DNA of 64,000 nucleotides from Microvirga subterranea (GTDB taxonomy: Bacteria > Pseudomonadota > Alphaproteobacteria > Rhizobiales > Beijerinckiaceae). The notes below the pieces were generated by a model. The model was not told the origin of the DNA. It did no database searches and worked only from the letters and a program-made list of their open reading frames with translations. Positions 1 through 8,193 of this stretch are shown here, piece by piece. The stretch lies in assembly GCF_003350535.1 (NCBI RefSeq), contig NZ_QQBB01000006.1:356069-420068 (forward strand). Direction: 5' to 3'. The first letter of the stretch is position 1. Each line of letters opens with the position of its first letter. A program made the position numbers and the translations under genes.

Positions 1-82
1 AGAGGCGCGACCCGCCTCGGGTGGACGGGTAACTAGGGGTCCGTACGGCCAAGGCAAATGCCGCACGCTCCCCAATGTTCCA

Positions 83-286
83 TCACCGGCCCGCCTTTCC
101 GGGATCCGGGCGCCTCCTGGGAGGATAGGGGTAAACGGGCCGGTCGAGCAGCCTGCGGGACTCCTCGATGGTGCGTTGCGTGTCCCTGACGGTCTTTTCC
201 GTCAGCTTGAGCGACAGCCGGGCGGAATGGACGAGATTGCCTGCATTGCGGGGCCTAAGCGGAGGCTTGCTCATGATCCGCAGCAT
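83..286 (-). CDS. Small hypothetical protein (about 63-67 aa)
   Basis: A short reading frame with an internal alternative start at 274. The protein is basic and ends in a Pro/Arg-rich tail. Its middle part has a helical pattern T-x3-S-x2-LL (residues about 38-48) that recurs in two other small frames of this window (33172 and 33543), which is the only reason to take it seriously. No function is recognised. There is no strong ribosome-binding site. The rest of 1-447 holds no convincing gene. Confidence 0.3.
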   Translation of the reverse strand: MLRIMSKPPLRPRNAGNLVHSARLSLKLTEKTVRDTQRTIEESRRLLDRPVYPYPPRRRPDPGKAGR

Positions 287-447
287 GCGCGATCCAAATG
301 GCAGCCGCTTTCAACCAGGTTAAAAGCGGCTCCATAAATCGGGGCCGTGACATCGGCGGGCCGGAACATCTCTAGAGGCGGAGGTTCGAATCCGAAGCGG
401 CCGTTCCGCGGCTTCTCCTGCCCTCCGAGACGCTCGTTTCGCGCCGG

Positions 448-1608
448 TCAGGCTATCGGCAGGCGCCGGCGAATGACGGCCGCATGGAAGCGTGCCCCAT
501 GGAGCAGCCCGTCATCGTTGAAGTCATAGGCCGGATTGTGCAGGGGCGCCGAATCCCTGCCGTTCCCGACGAACACGAAGCAGCCTGGCACATGCTCCAG
601 GAACCGCGCGAAGTCCTCCGAGCCCGTCATCGGCTCCCGTGCGGTCGAGACGTGGTCCGGCTCGAACACGGCCCTAGCGGCCGCGAAGGCCTCCTCCACG
701 AGGGCGGCATCGTTCAGGAGCGGCACGAACTCGCGCGTGTAGGTCACCTCGGCGGCGACGTTGTAGGTCAAGGCCGTGCCCTCGGCGATGATGCGCATCT
801 GCTTCTCGATCTCGGCGCTGACGTCCGGCTGGAAGCTGCGGGCGTCGCCGAGGATGCGCGCCAGCCCGGGCAGCGCGTTCCGCGTGCCGTCGGTGATCAG
901 TTCCGTCACCGACACGACGCCGATGTCGGTCGGGCTGAGCCTGCGGGACACGATGGTCTGGAGGTTCATGACGGTCGCACAGGCGGCGACCAGCACCTCG
1001 TTGCCCCAGTGCGGACGGGCGGCATGGCCGCCGACGCCCTTCAGGACGATCTCGAAGTTGTCCTCCGCCGACATGATCGGTCCCACCCGCGTCTGGAAGT
1101 GCCCGACGGGAAGCCCAGGCATGTTGTGCAGGCCGTAGATCTCCTCGAACGGGAAGCGCTCCATCAGGCCGTCCGCCAGCATCGCGAGCGCGCCCTTGCC
1201 CCATTCCTCGGCCGGCTGGAAGACGAAGCGCACGGTGCCGTCGAAGCCGCCTTCCTCGGCGAGCAGTTTGGCGGCTCCGAGCAGCATGGCGGTGTGGCCG
1301 TCGTGGCCGCAGGCGTGCATCGTGCCGGGATTCTGCGAACGGTAGTCCTGCGTGCCCTGTTCGGTGATCCGCAGGGCGTCCATGTCGGCCCGCAGCGCGA
1401 TGGCGCGGTTGCCGCTGCCGCGTTTGAGCGTGCCGATGACGCCGGTGCCGCCCACGCCCTCGGCGACCTCATCGAGACCGAACTCCCGCAGTTTGGCGGC
1501 CACGAAGGCACTCGTGCGCGTCTCCTCGAACCCGAACTCCGGATGGGCGTGGAGGTCGCGCCGCCAGGCCGTCATCTCCCGTTCGAGGGCGCTCAAGTCG
1601 ATGGTCAT
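448..1608 (-). CDS. M20 family amidohydrolase (hippurate hydrolase / N-acyl amino acid deacylase type)
   Basis: A 386-aa metal-dependent amidohydrolase of the M20/HipO-AbgB type, expected to cleave an N-acyl group from an amino acid or a related amide in the cytoplasm. Visible motifs are the DLHAHPE segment near the N-terminus, the RADMDAL metal-site motif, the MHACGHDGH metal ligands and the PAEE catalytic glutamate. The start at 1608 is chosen because GGGAGAG lies just upstream; a longer frame to 1683 has no such site. It is last in an operon with a second M20 enzyme and a diaminopropionate ammonia-lyase, so the substrate is probably an N-substituted amino acid. The exact substrate cannot be read from sequence. 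Confidence 0.9.
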   Translation of the reverse strand: MTIDLSALEREMTAWRRDLHAHPEFGFEETRTSAFVAAKLREFGLDEVAEGVGGTGVIGTLKRGSGNRAIALRADMDALRITEQGTQDYRSQNPGTMHACGHDGHTAMLLGAAKLLAEEGGFDGTVRFVFQPAEEWGKGALAMLADGLMERFPFEEIYGLHNMPGLPVGHFQTRVGPIMSAEDNFEIVLKGVGGHAARPHWGNEVLVAACATVMNLQTIVSRRLSPTDIGVVSVTELITDGTRNALPGLARILGDARSFQPDVSAEIEKQMRIIAEGTALTYNVAAEVTYTREFVPLLNDAALVEEAFAAARAVFEPDHVSTAREPMTGSEDFARFLEHVPGCFVFVGNGRDSAPLHNPAYDFNDDGLLHGARFHAAVIRRRLPIA

Positions 1609-1627
1609 GTGTCTCTCCCGGCAGGCA

Positions 1628-2863
1628 TTACTGGGCCGCGAGCCGACTGACAACATCGAGCAGGATGTTGGCGCCCGCAACAAGGTCGGCGTCCGGCGTA
1701 CGCTCGCGCGGATTGTGGCTGATGCCGCCGATGCTCGGCACGAAGATCATGGCGGCGGGCGCGATCCGGGCGATCATCTGGGCGTCATGGCCGGCGCCCG
1801 AGGTCATCCGCTTCGAGGCCAGCCCGCGCCTGCGTGCGGCCTCTTCCACCAGCTCCACGATCCTCCGGTCGAAGGTCACAGGCTCGAACCGCGCCAGCCG
1901 CTCGACCGAGATCGTCACCTCCTCGGTCGCGGCCAGCTCCGCCAGGTAGGCGGCAAGCGCAGCCTCCTCGGCCTGGAGGCGCCCTTCGTCGGGATCGCGC
2001 AGGTCGACCGTGAAGGTGGCGCGGGAGGGAATGACGTTGATCGCGTTCGGCTCAAAGCTCATGCAGCCCACCGTCGCGACGGTGGGCGTGTTCGCGTTCC
2101 GGGCCCGGTCGCGCAGGAAGGTGACCACGCGGGCCGCGGCGTGGCCCGCATCCCGGCGCATCGACATGGGCGTCGTGCCGGCATGGTTGGCCTCACCCTC
2201 GATGGTGACGCGCTGCCAGGAGATGCCCTGGAGGTTCTCGACCGCACCGATGGGCACGCCCTCACGTTCCAGCACGGGCCCCTGCTCAATGTGCAGCTCC
2301 ACGTAAGCGTGCGGCCTGAGGAAGCCCGGCTCTTCGGACCCGGCATAGCCGATGCGCTCGAGCTCGGCTCCAAGCACGGTGCCATCGGTGCCGAGCGTCG
2401 CCAGCGCCTCCTCGACGGGGAGCCCGCCGGCATGGACGAGCGAACCCATCATGTCGGGCGCGTAGCGCACGCCTTCCTCGTTGGTGAAGGCGGCGACCGC
2501 GATGGGCCTGGCTGGAACGAACCCGGCAGATTTCAGGGTCTGGATCACCTCCAGCCCGGAGAGCACGCCGTAGCACCCGTCATAGATGCCGGCGTCGATG
2601 ACGGTATCGATATGCGAGCCGAGCAGGATGGAGGCCTCGTCGGCGTTGTCGGCCGTTCCCCAAATTCCGAAGATGTTGCCGATGCGGTCAATCGCGACCT
2701 CCAGGCCTGCGGCCCGGATCCAGGCCACGAGGGCGTCGCGTCCCGCCTTGTCGGCGTCGGAGCCGGCGAGCCGGACAAGCCTCCCGTCGCCATCCCGGCC
2801 GATCTTCCCGAGTTCGTGGAGGCGGCCGAGCAGGCGACCGGCGTCGATGGAAAGGGTGGTCAT
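1628..2863 (-). CDS. Zn-dependent M20 hydrolase, N-carbamoyl-L-amino acid hydrolase / allantoate amidohydrolase family
   Basis: A 411-aa member of the hydantoinase/carbamoylase (HyuC/AllC) branch of M20 enzymes, which hydrolyse N-carbamoyl amino acids or ureido acids. The dimetal ligands are visible in GSHIDTV, in the DGCYG segment, in FTNEEG and in the ELHIEQGP stretch that is diagnostic of this branch. The C-terminal SGAGHDAQ motif supplies a further ligand. The start at 2863 overlaps the dpaL stop by 4 bp (ATGA) and has GAGGAGC upstream, showing translational coupling. Compared with the neighbouring 448-1608 enzyme this one has the longer carbamoylase-type architecture. The pairing suggests stepwise cleavage of an N-modified amino acid. 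Confidence 0.92.
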   Translation of the reverse strand: MTTLSIDAGRLLGRLHELGKIGRDGDGRLVRLAGSDADKAGRDALVAWIRAAGLEVAIDRIGNIFGIWGTADNADEASILLGSHIDTVIDAGIYDGCYGVLSGLEVIQTLKSAGFVPARPIAVAAFTNEEGVRYAPDMMGSLVHAGGLPVEEALATLGTDGTVLGAELERIGYAGSEEPGFLRPHAYVELHIEQGPVLEREGVPIGAVENLQGISWQRVTIEGEANHAGTTPMSMRRDAGHAAARVVTFLRDRARNANTPTVATVGCMSFEPNAINVIPSRATFTVDLRDPDEGRLQAEEAALAAYLAELAATEEVTISVERLARFEPVTFDRRIVELVEEAARRRGLASKRMTSGAGHDAQMIARIAPAAMIFVPSIGGISHNPRERTPDADLVAGANILLDVVSRLAAQ

Positions 2864-4068
2864 GCGTCCGCTCCTCGACGACGGGCTGCGACTTCGGCGG
2901 GTGATATGCCGACGAGCTCGGTGTATCGCGCCGGATCGGTGGCACCCTCCGTGTTGATGAGAAGAATGCGGGAGGCGGCATCGAGCCCGAGGGCCGCCTT
3001 CAGGGAGGGATCGGAGGCGGCCTTGCTCAAAGCCGCGAAGCCGACACCGCCGCTCTCGCCCGCGACGATGGCCGGATCGTTCCCGGCGGGGTAGGCGAGG
3101 CGCTTCATCGCTGCGACCGCATCCTCCTCGTCGACGGTCATGAAGGCATCGGCGACGCGGGACAGCACCCGCCAGGCGACGAGCGACGGCTCGTAGCATT
3201 CCAGCATCGCCATCACGGTCGGCTCGCCGTGGCCGATCTTGACCGGGCGCCCCGCGCGCGCGGTCTCGTAGATGCAGGCGGCCCGCGCGGGATCGACCAC
3301 GACGAAGACCGGCCGCCGGTCGCCGAGGACGAGCGCGAGATGCGCCGCCACCGCCGCCGCGACGCCTCCGACGCCGGCCTGCACGAACACGTGGGTCGGC
3401 GGTTCGGGGAGCTGGCGCAGGGCTTCGCGCACCATTGCGGTGTAGCCCTGCATGACCAGCCCGGGAATGCGCTCGTAGCCCGGCCAAGAGGTGTCGGAGA
3501 CCACAGTCCAGCCCGCTTCGGCCGCGACCCGCGCCGCCTCTGCGACCGAGTCGTCGTAGGTGCCCTCGACCCGGATCATCTTCGCGCCGAAGCGGGCGAT
3601 GGCCGCCACGCGCCCGTCGCTGACGCCGGCATGCACGAAGATGGCGGCCCTGGCGCCGACGAGCTGCGCGCCCTGAGCCACCGAACGCCCGTGATTGCCG
3701 TCAGTGGCGCAGGCGAAGGTCATGCCGGCCGCGACGGCCCGGACCTCCGGCGCGTGCAGCTCGGCGACGTCGACGGGCCGTCCCAGCCGGCGGGCGGCCT
3801 CCTCCAGCACAAGCCGGATGACCGCGTAGGATCCGCCCAGGGCCTTGAAGCTGCCCAGTCCCAGCCGGAAGCCTTCGTCTTTGACGTGGATCGCGCCCAC
3901 GCCGAGACCGGCGGCCAGGGCCTGCAGCATGTGCAGGGGCGTCGGGGCATGGTTGTCGCGATAGGTCAGGTAGCGCTCGACCTCCTCGGCCGCAGCCGCG
4001 CCCAGCGTGTCGGCATCGACCGGATAGAGGGGCCTGCGGTAGTCGGGGTGCTGGTTGGGCAGGATCAT
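2860..4068 (-). CDS. dpaL: Diaminopropionate ammonia-lyase (PLP-dependent)
   Basis: A 402-aa fold-type II PLP enzyme matching the YgeX/DpaL family, which converts 2,3-diaminopropionate to pyruvate and ammonia. The PLP lysine is K75 in GSFKALGG. The ATDGNHG motif and the glycine-rich GVGGVAAAV phosphate loop follow at the expected places, and the length is typical. It is the first gene of the minus-strand operon, coupled to the carbamoylase by a 4-bp overlap, and is divergent from an Lrp regulator 109 bp away. In enteric bacteria ygeX also neighbours M20-type hydrolases and carbamoyl metabolism genes, so the operon probably salvages nitrogen from N-acyl or carbamoyl diamino acids. That pathway is inference. 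Confidence 0.92.
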   Translation of the reverse strand: MILPNQHPDYRRPLYPVDADTLGAAAAEEVERYLTYRDNHAPTPLHMLQALAAGLGVGAIHVKDEGFRLGLGSFKALGGSYAVIRLVLEEAARRLGRPVDVAELHAPEVRAVAAGMTFACATDGNHGRSVAQGAQLVGARAAIFVHAGVSDGRVAAIARFGAKMIRVEGTYDDSVAEAARVAAEAGWTVVSDTSWPGYERIPGLVMQGYTAMVREALRQLPEPPTHVFVQAGVGGVAAAVAAHLALVLGDRRPVFVVVDPARAACIYETARAGRPVKIGHGEPTVMAMLECYEPSLVAWRVLSRVADAFMTVDEEDAVAAMKRLAYPAGNDPAIVAGESGGVGFAALSKAASDPSLKAALGLDAASRILLINTEGATDPARYTELVGISPAEVAARRRGADA

Positions 4069-4177
4069 CGCCGTCCTTCACTGTAAGCCGGCGAGAAGAT
4101 ATTGCATCGGGTGTGAGAAAAGCGCTCTATTTGAGCCCTCTCAATGAAAGTTCTTTTCGTGCCAGCGAGGCCTCGGG
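4069..4177. promoter_or_regulatory. Divergent promoter region between dpaL operon and Lrp-family regulator
   Basis: The 109-bp gap between dpaL (minus) and the Lrp/AsnC gene (plus) is AT-richer than its flanks and must hold both promoters. Divergent, local control by the Lrp protein is the usual arrangement for this family. No unambiguous operator could be picked by eye. Confidence 0.4.
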
Positions 4178-4663
4178 GTGTCCAAGTCATCGTCGTCCAT
4201 TGCCCTCGACAGCTTCGACCTGGCGATCCTGGGCATCCTGCAGCGGGACAACGCGACCCCGCAACGGGTGATCGGCGAGGCCGTCAACCTGTCGGCCCCG
4301 GCCGTGCAGCGCCGCATCCGGCGGATGGAGGAGGCGGGCGTCATCCGGGCCAACGTCTCGATCGTCGATCCGGCCCGGGTGGGGCAATCCATCACCATCT
4401 TCGTCGAGGTCGAGGTCATCAGTGAGACGGCGGAGCTGATCGATGCCGCCAAGCGGGAATTCGCCTCGGTGCCCGAGGTGCAGCAGTGCTACTACGTCAC
4501 CGGCGAGGCCGATTTCGTTCTGGTGATCGTGGTGCCGACGATGGGCGACTACGAGGCGCTCACGCGCCGCCTGTTCTTCGGCAACAACAACGTGAAGCGG
4601 TTCCGCACCTTCGTGGCCATGGACCGCGTGAAGGTCGGACTGGAGGTTCCCCTGCCGGCATGA
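4178..4663 (+). CDS. Lrp/AsnC family transcriptional regulator
   Basis: A 161-aa regulator with an N-terminal winged helix (residues about 10-60; LDSFDLAILGILQ then the recognition helix LSAPAVQRRIRRMEEAGVI) and a C-terminal RAM ligand-binding domain (about 75-150). Such proteins are octameric DNA-wrapping regulators that respond to amino acids. The GTG at 4178 is chosen because AGCGAGG lies upstream and the protein starts at family length. It is divergent from dpaL and the two M20 hydrolases and is their likely activator or repressor, responding to an amino acid of that pathway. It ends 9 bp before the convergent end of the AraC gene. Confidence 0.92.
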   Translation: MSKSSSSIALDSFDLAILGILQRDNATPQRVIGEAVNLSAPAVQRRIRRMEEAGVIRANVSIVDPARVGQSITIFVEVEVISETAELIDAAKREFASVPEVQQCYYVTGEADFVLVIVVPTMGDYEALTRRLFFGNNNVKRFRTFVAMDRVKVGLEVPLPA

Positions 4664-4671
4664 CGTTGCGC

Positions 4672-5469
4672 TCACGCGGGCCGGTCCTCCCCGCGCCCGC
4701 GCATATAGGCTTGCGGGCTACACCCCATCTCGGTCCGGAACGCGTAGACGAAGGCCGAGGTCGAGCCGTAGCCGAGTTCCATGGCGGTCCGGGTCACGTC
4801 GAGACCGCCGCCCATGAGCTCGATCGCCTTGAACAGCCGCAGGCGCCGCCGCCATGAGCGCAGGCTCATGCCCATCTCCGCCTCGAAGCGGCGGGCGAGC
4901 GTCCGTTCCGACATCCCGAGCTCCCGGCCCCATGCCTCCGGCCCGCGTGCATCGGCGGGATCCCCGTAGAGCGCCTCGCACAAGGCGGTCAGAGAGGATG
5001 CTCCACGGGGCCAGGGGAGCGCGCCCGGAAGGGGCTGCGCCCGCCGGAGCTGGTCGAGGATGAGGTCCGTCACGCGGCCGGCATAACCGTCGCGATCCTC
5101 CTCGCCCTCGATCGCGGCGGCCTCGACGATGAGGGCCTTCAGCAGCGGCGTGACGCCGAACACGGTCGGGCTCTCCGGCAGGCCGCGGCCGGCCTCGTGG
5201 GCGATCCAGAGGCTGCGGAACTCGGCCCCGAGCAGGGAGCCGACCCGATGCGTCAGGCCCGTCGGCAGCCACACGGCCTGCTCCGGCGAGATCACCAAGG
5301 AGTGTCCCTCCACCGATACCGTCAGCACGCCGGAGATCGCGTACACCATCTGGTTCCAGCGGTGGGCATGCTCCGGGAAGGAGTGCCGCGCCGGGATCGT
5401 CTGCGCCCGCACGGTGATCGGTCGGGGCGGCCCCAGGCCGGGCGGCGCCTGGATCGTCTCCCATGTCAT
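4672..5469 (-). CDS. AraC family regulator with N-terminal cupin domain
   Basis: A 265-aa regulator. Residues about 20-110 form a cupin (FPEHAHRWNQMVY with the metal/ligand-type histidines) and residues about 165-258 form the double helix-turn-helix AraC domain (MSERTLARRFEAEMGMS and the second helix ending ELGYGSTSAFVYAFR). This architecture is that of one-component regulators such as NimR that control a divergent exporter. The start at 5469 gives the complete cupin. It is divergent from a TPR protein and an MFS carrier, with an 18-bp inverted repeat in the gap, so it probably controls that pair. The inducer is unknown. Confidence 0.92.
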   Translation of the reverse strand: MTWETIQAPPGLGPPRPITVRAQTIPARHSFPEHAHRWNQMVYAISGVLTVSVEGHSLVISPEQAVWLPTGLTHRVGSLLGAEFRSLWIAHEAGRGLPESPTVFGVTPLLKALIVEAAAIEGEEDRDGYAGRVTDLILDQLRRAQPLPGALPWPRGASSLTALCEALYGDPADARGPEAWGRELGMSERTLARRFEAEMGMSLRSWRRRLRLFKAIELMGGGLDVTRTAMELGYGSTSAFVYAFRTEMGCSPQAYMRGRGEDRPA

Positions 5470-5512
5470 GTCTGGCCCCCAGTTTGGCTGTTGATCGACA
5501 TGATATGGCAGA

Positions 5513-5530
5513 CTGTCCAAATACGGACAG
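5513..5530. promoter_or_regulatory. Inverted repeat, candidate operator for the cupin-AraC regulator
   Basis: CTGTCC and GGACAG are separated by six bases and form a perfect 6-bp inverted repeat in the 129-bp divergent gap between the AraC gene (start 5469) and the TPR gene (start 5599). Position and symmetry suit an operator for the divergent regulator. Binding is inferred, not shown. Confidence 0.45.
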
Positions 5531-5598
5531 GGGGCGATCCCGTATAACGGCGGGATCGAGCGCCGAAGCCCGCCCGATCCTGGAATGAGGAACCTGCC

Positions 5599-6918
5599 AT
5601 GTCCCGCCTCGACAGCCGCGGCCTGCCGCTCTCGACCACGTCCGACCTCGCGGCCGAACGCTACCGGCACGGGGTCGACCTCCTCCTCTCCGCCTGGCCC
5701 GGCGCCGCAGAGGCCCTGGAGGAGGCCATCGCGGCCGATCCGGACTTCGCCCTTGCCCATGCGGCCCGCGCCCGCCTGCACGCCATCCGGTCCGAGCCGA
5801 CAAAGGCCCAGGCGCGGATCGCGGCAGCGGGGGAGATCGTCGCCCGGCGCGGGACCGAGCGGGAGCGCAGCCATGTGGAGATCCTGCGGCTCGCCATCAA
5901 CGGCCACTCGGCCCAGGCGCTGGAGCGCGCGCTCGCCCATGCCGACACCTGGCCGCGCGACGTGCTGATCCTGTCGCTGCCTCTCGGGGCCTTCGGGCTC
6001 TTCGCCTTCTCCGGAATGGCGGATCACGACCGGGCCCGCGTCGACCTCTGCGAGCGCCACGCCCGACACTTCGACGCGGACGACTGGTGGTTCCTCACCT
6101 ACCGGGGCTGGGCCCATGCTGAGAACGGCAACGTTTCGCATGGCCGCGCGCTGACACAGCGCGGCTTCGACCTGCGGAGAAACAACGCCAACGCGGCGCA
6201 CGCGCTCTCGCACGCCATGTACGAAGGCGGCGCGCACGAAGACGCGGAGCGGCTGATCGCCGAGTGGCTGCCGGGCTACGACCGCTCCGGCACCCTCCAG
6301 GGCCACATCGCCTGGCACGCGGCGCTGGGCGCGCTGGAGCGAAGCGACCCGGAGCACGCGCTGGCGATCTACGCGGATTACATCCAGCCCTCGGTGACGG
6401 CCGGGATGCCGGTCAACGTGGTCAGCGACACCGCCTCGTTCCTGTGGCGGCTGAAGGCCTACGGCCACGACGTGCCGGCGGGGCTGTGGGACGACGCGGC
6501 GGCTTACTCCAGGGGGTACTTCCAGAAGGCCGGCTTCGCCTTCGCGGACGTTCACATGGCCTTGATCGCCGCAGCGACCGGCGAGAAGGCCGCCGTCGAG
6601 GAGCGCGTGAAGGCGCTGACGAGCCTGACCGAGGCGGGCGCATTGGCCGCCGGGCCGGTAGTGCCGGCGATCTGCCGCGCGGCGCTGGCCTTCGCGGAGG
6701 AGAATTACGCAGCCTGCGCCCGCATCCTCGAGCCGGTCGCGGCCGAGGTCGTGCGCATCGGCGGCAGCGGCGCCCAGCGCGAGATGATGGAGGACATGCT
6801 CCTCCTCGCCTTGATGCGCAGCGGCGAGGCCGCGAAGGCCCGTGCGCTACTCGACCGCCGCCTGCATCGCCGCCCGTCGCTGCGCGACGCGCGCTGGCAC
6901 GGCATGCTCGCAGCCTGA
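5599..6918 (+). CDS. Tetratricopeptide-repeat protein of unknown function
   Basis: A 439-aa, largely helical protein with degenerate TPR-like units: AEALEEAIAADPDFALAHAA near residue 35-55 is a clear TPR, and later segments (around 180-300 and 340-420) repeat the helix-pair pattern. It has no signal peptide or membrane segment, so it is cytoplasmic. Proteins of this kind are often annotated simply as TPR repeat-containing protein; the role is unknown. It lies 8 bp upstream of an MFS carrier gene, in the same direction, and both are divergent from the cupin-AraC regulator, so the pair is probably one regulated unit. Confidence 0.85.
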   Translation: MSRLDSRGLPLSTTSDLAAERYRHGVDLLLSAWPGAAEALEEAIAADPDFALAHAARARLHAIRSEPTKAQARIAAAGEIVARRGTERERSHVEILRLAINGHSAQALERALAHADTWPRDVLILSLPLGAFGLFAFSGMADHDRARVDLCERHARHFDADDWWFLTYRGWAHAENGNVSHGRALTQRGFDLRRNNANAAHALSHAMYEGGAHEDAERLIAEWLPGYDRSGTLQGHIAWHAALGALERSDPEHALAIYADYIQPSVTAGMPVNVVSDTASFLWRLKAYGHDVPAGLWDDAAAYSRGYFQKAGFAFADVHMALIAAATGEKAAVEERVKALTSLTEAGALAAGPVVPAICRAALAFAEENYAACARILEPVAAEVVRIGGSGAQREMMEDMLLLALMRSGEAAKARALLDRRLHRRPSLRDARWHGMLAA

Positions 6919-6926
6919 GGAACCTC

Positions 6927-8150
6927 ATGTCACAGATGAATGCCGATGCCGTCGCCGGAGCCATGCCGGGGGCCCGCTCCGGGGATGCCGATGTCTTTAG
7001 GCTCGCGGTCTCCCAGGCGCTTGCCGGGGCGAACTCGGCGGTCGTGTACGCCACCGGCGCCATCGTCGGCAACACGCTCGCCCCCAGCCCGGCGCTGGCC
7101 ACGCTGCCGATCTCCATCTTCGTGGTGGGCATGGCGGCCTGCACCCTGCCGGCCGGCGCCGTCGCCCGGCGCCACGGCCGCCGCGCCGCATTCCTGACCG
7201 GGACGGGATGCGGCGTGCTGACCGGGTTGCTGGCCGCTCTGGCGGTCGTGCTGGGCTCGTTCTGGCTCTTCTGCGCCGCGACGTTCTTCGGCGGGGCCTA
7301 CGCCGCCGTGGTGCTGTCGTTCCGCTTCGCGGCCGCCGATTGCGTTCCGGCCGCGCGTCGCCCGCGGGCCCTGTCCGCCGTCATGGCGGGCGGAGTGTTC
7401 GCCGGGGTGATCGGCCCGCAGCTCGTCACCTACACCATGGACCTGTGGCAGCCTTATCTCTTCGCCGCGACCTATCTGGCGCAGGCCGCGGTGGCGGCCG
7501 TGTCGGCCCTCGTGCTCCTCGGCGTGCGGGTGCCGATGCCGACCGCCGCGGAGCTGGCCGGCGGCCGCCCGCTCGGCGCCGTCGTGCGTCAGCCCCGCTT
7601 CGTCACGGCGGTGATCTGCGGGGTCGTCTCGTACACGCTCATGAACTTCATCATGACGGCCGCTCCCCTGGCGATGCGCCTGTGCGGCCTGTCGCAGGAA
7701 TCGTCCAACTTGGGCCTGCAATGGCACATCATCGCCATGTACGGCCCCGGGTTCTTCACCGGACGGCTGATCACGCGTTTCGGCGCGCCCCGCGTGGTAA
7801 CTGCCGGCCTGGCCCTGACCGCCGCCTCCGCCGCCATCGGGCTGACGGGCGTGGACGTGGCGCATTTCTGGCTCACCCTGGTCCTGCTCGGCCTCGGCTG
7901 GAACTTCGGTTTCACCGGCGCCTCGGCGCTCGTGCTGGAATGCCATCGTCCCGAGGAGCGGACCCGGGTGCAGTCGCTCAACGACTTCCTGGTGTTCGGA
8001 ACGATGGCGGTGGGCTCCTTCTCGTCGGGCGGCCTGCTGACGGCCTATGGCTGGAACACGGTGCTGTGGGTGTCCTTCGTTCCCCTCGCCGTCGCGGCGG
8101 CGGCCCTCGCGGTCGCAGGCTCGTCACGCGCCGGCCACACGGTCGGATAA
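6927..8150 (+). CDS. MFS transporter
   Basis: A 407-aa integral membrane protein with about 12 hydrophobic segments and the MFS signature GAVARRHGRRAAF in the loop after the second helix. The start at 6927 is 8 bp after the TPR stop, preceded by TGAGGAACC. It resembles the branch of MFS carriers annotated as YnfM/NimT-type or general permeases. The substrate is unknown. Linkage to a cupin-AraC regulator suggests export of a small molecule in response to an effector. The C-terminus ends 43 bp before the convergent antiporter gene. Confidence 0.92.
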   Translation: MSQMNADAVAGAMPGARSGDADVFRLAVSQALAGANSAVVYATGAIVGNTLAPSPALATLPISIFVVGMAACTLPAGAVARRHGRRAAFLTGTGCGVLTGLLAALAVVLGSFWLFCAATFFGGAYAAVVLSFRFAAADCVPAARRPRALSAVMAGGVFAGVIGPQLVTYTMDLWQPYLFAATYLAQAAVAAVSALVLLGVRVPMPTAAELAGGRPLGAVVRQPRFVTAVICGVVSYTLMNFIMTAAPLAMRLCGLSQESSNLGLQWHIIAMYGPGFFTGRLITRFGAPRVVTAGLALTAASAAIGLTGVDVAHFWLTLVLLGLGWNFGFTGASALVLECHRPEERTRVQSLNDFLVFGTMAVGSFSSGGLLTAYGWNTVLWVSFVPLAVAAAALAVAGSSRAGHTVG

Positions 8151-8193
8151 GGGCAGCGCGACCGCGTTCCATCACGCGGGGCTCCCGCCATGG

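Noticed and set aside
381..393. T-loop-like GGTTCGAATCC, possible tRNA
   Set aside because: No acceptor, D or anticodon stem could be paired around it and even the T-stem does not pair; taken as chance or an old fragment.
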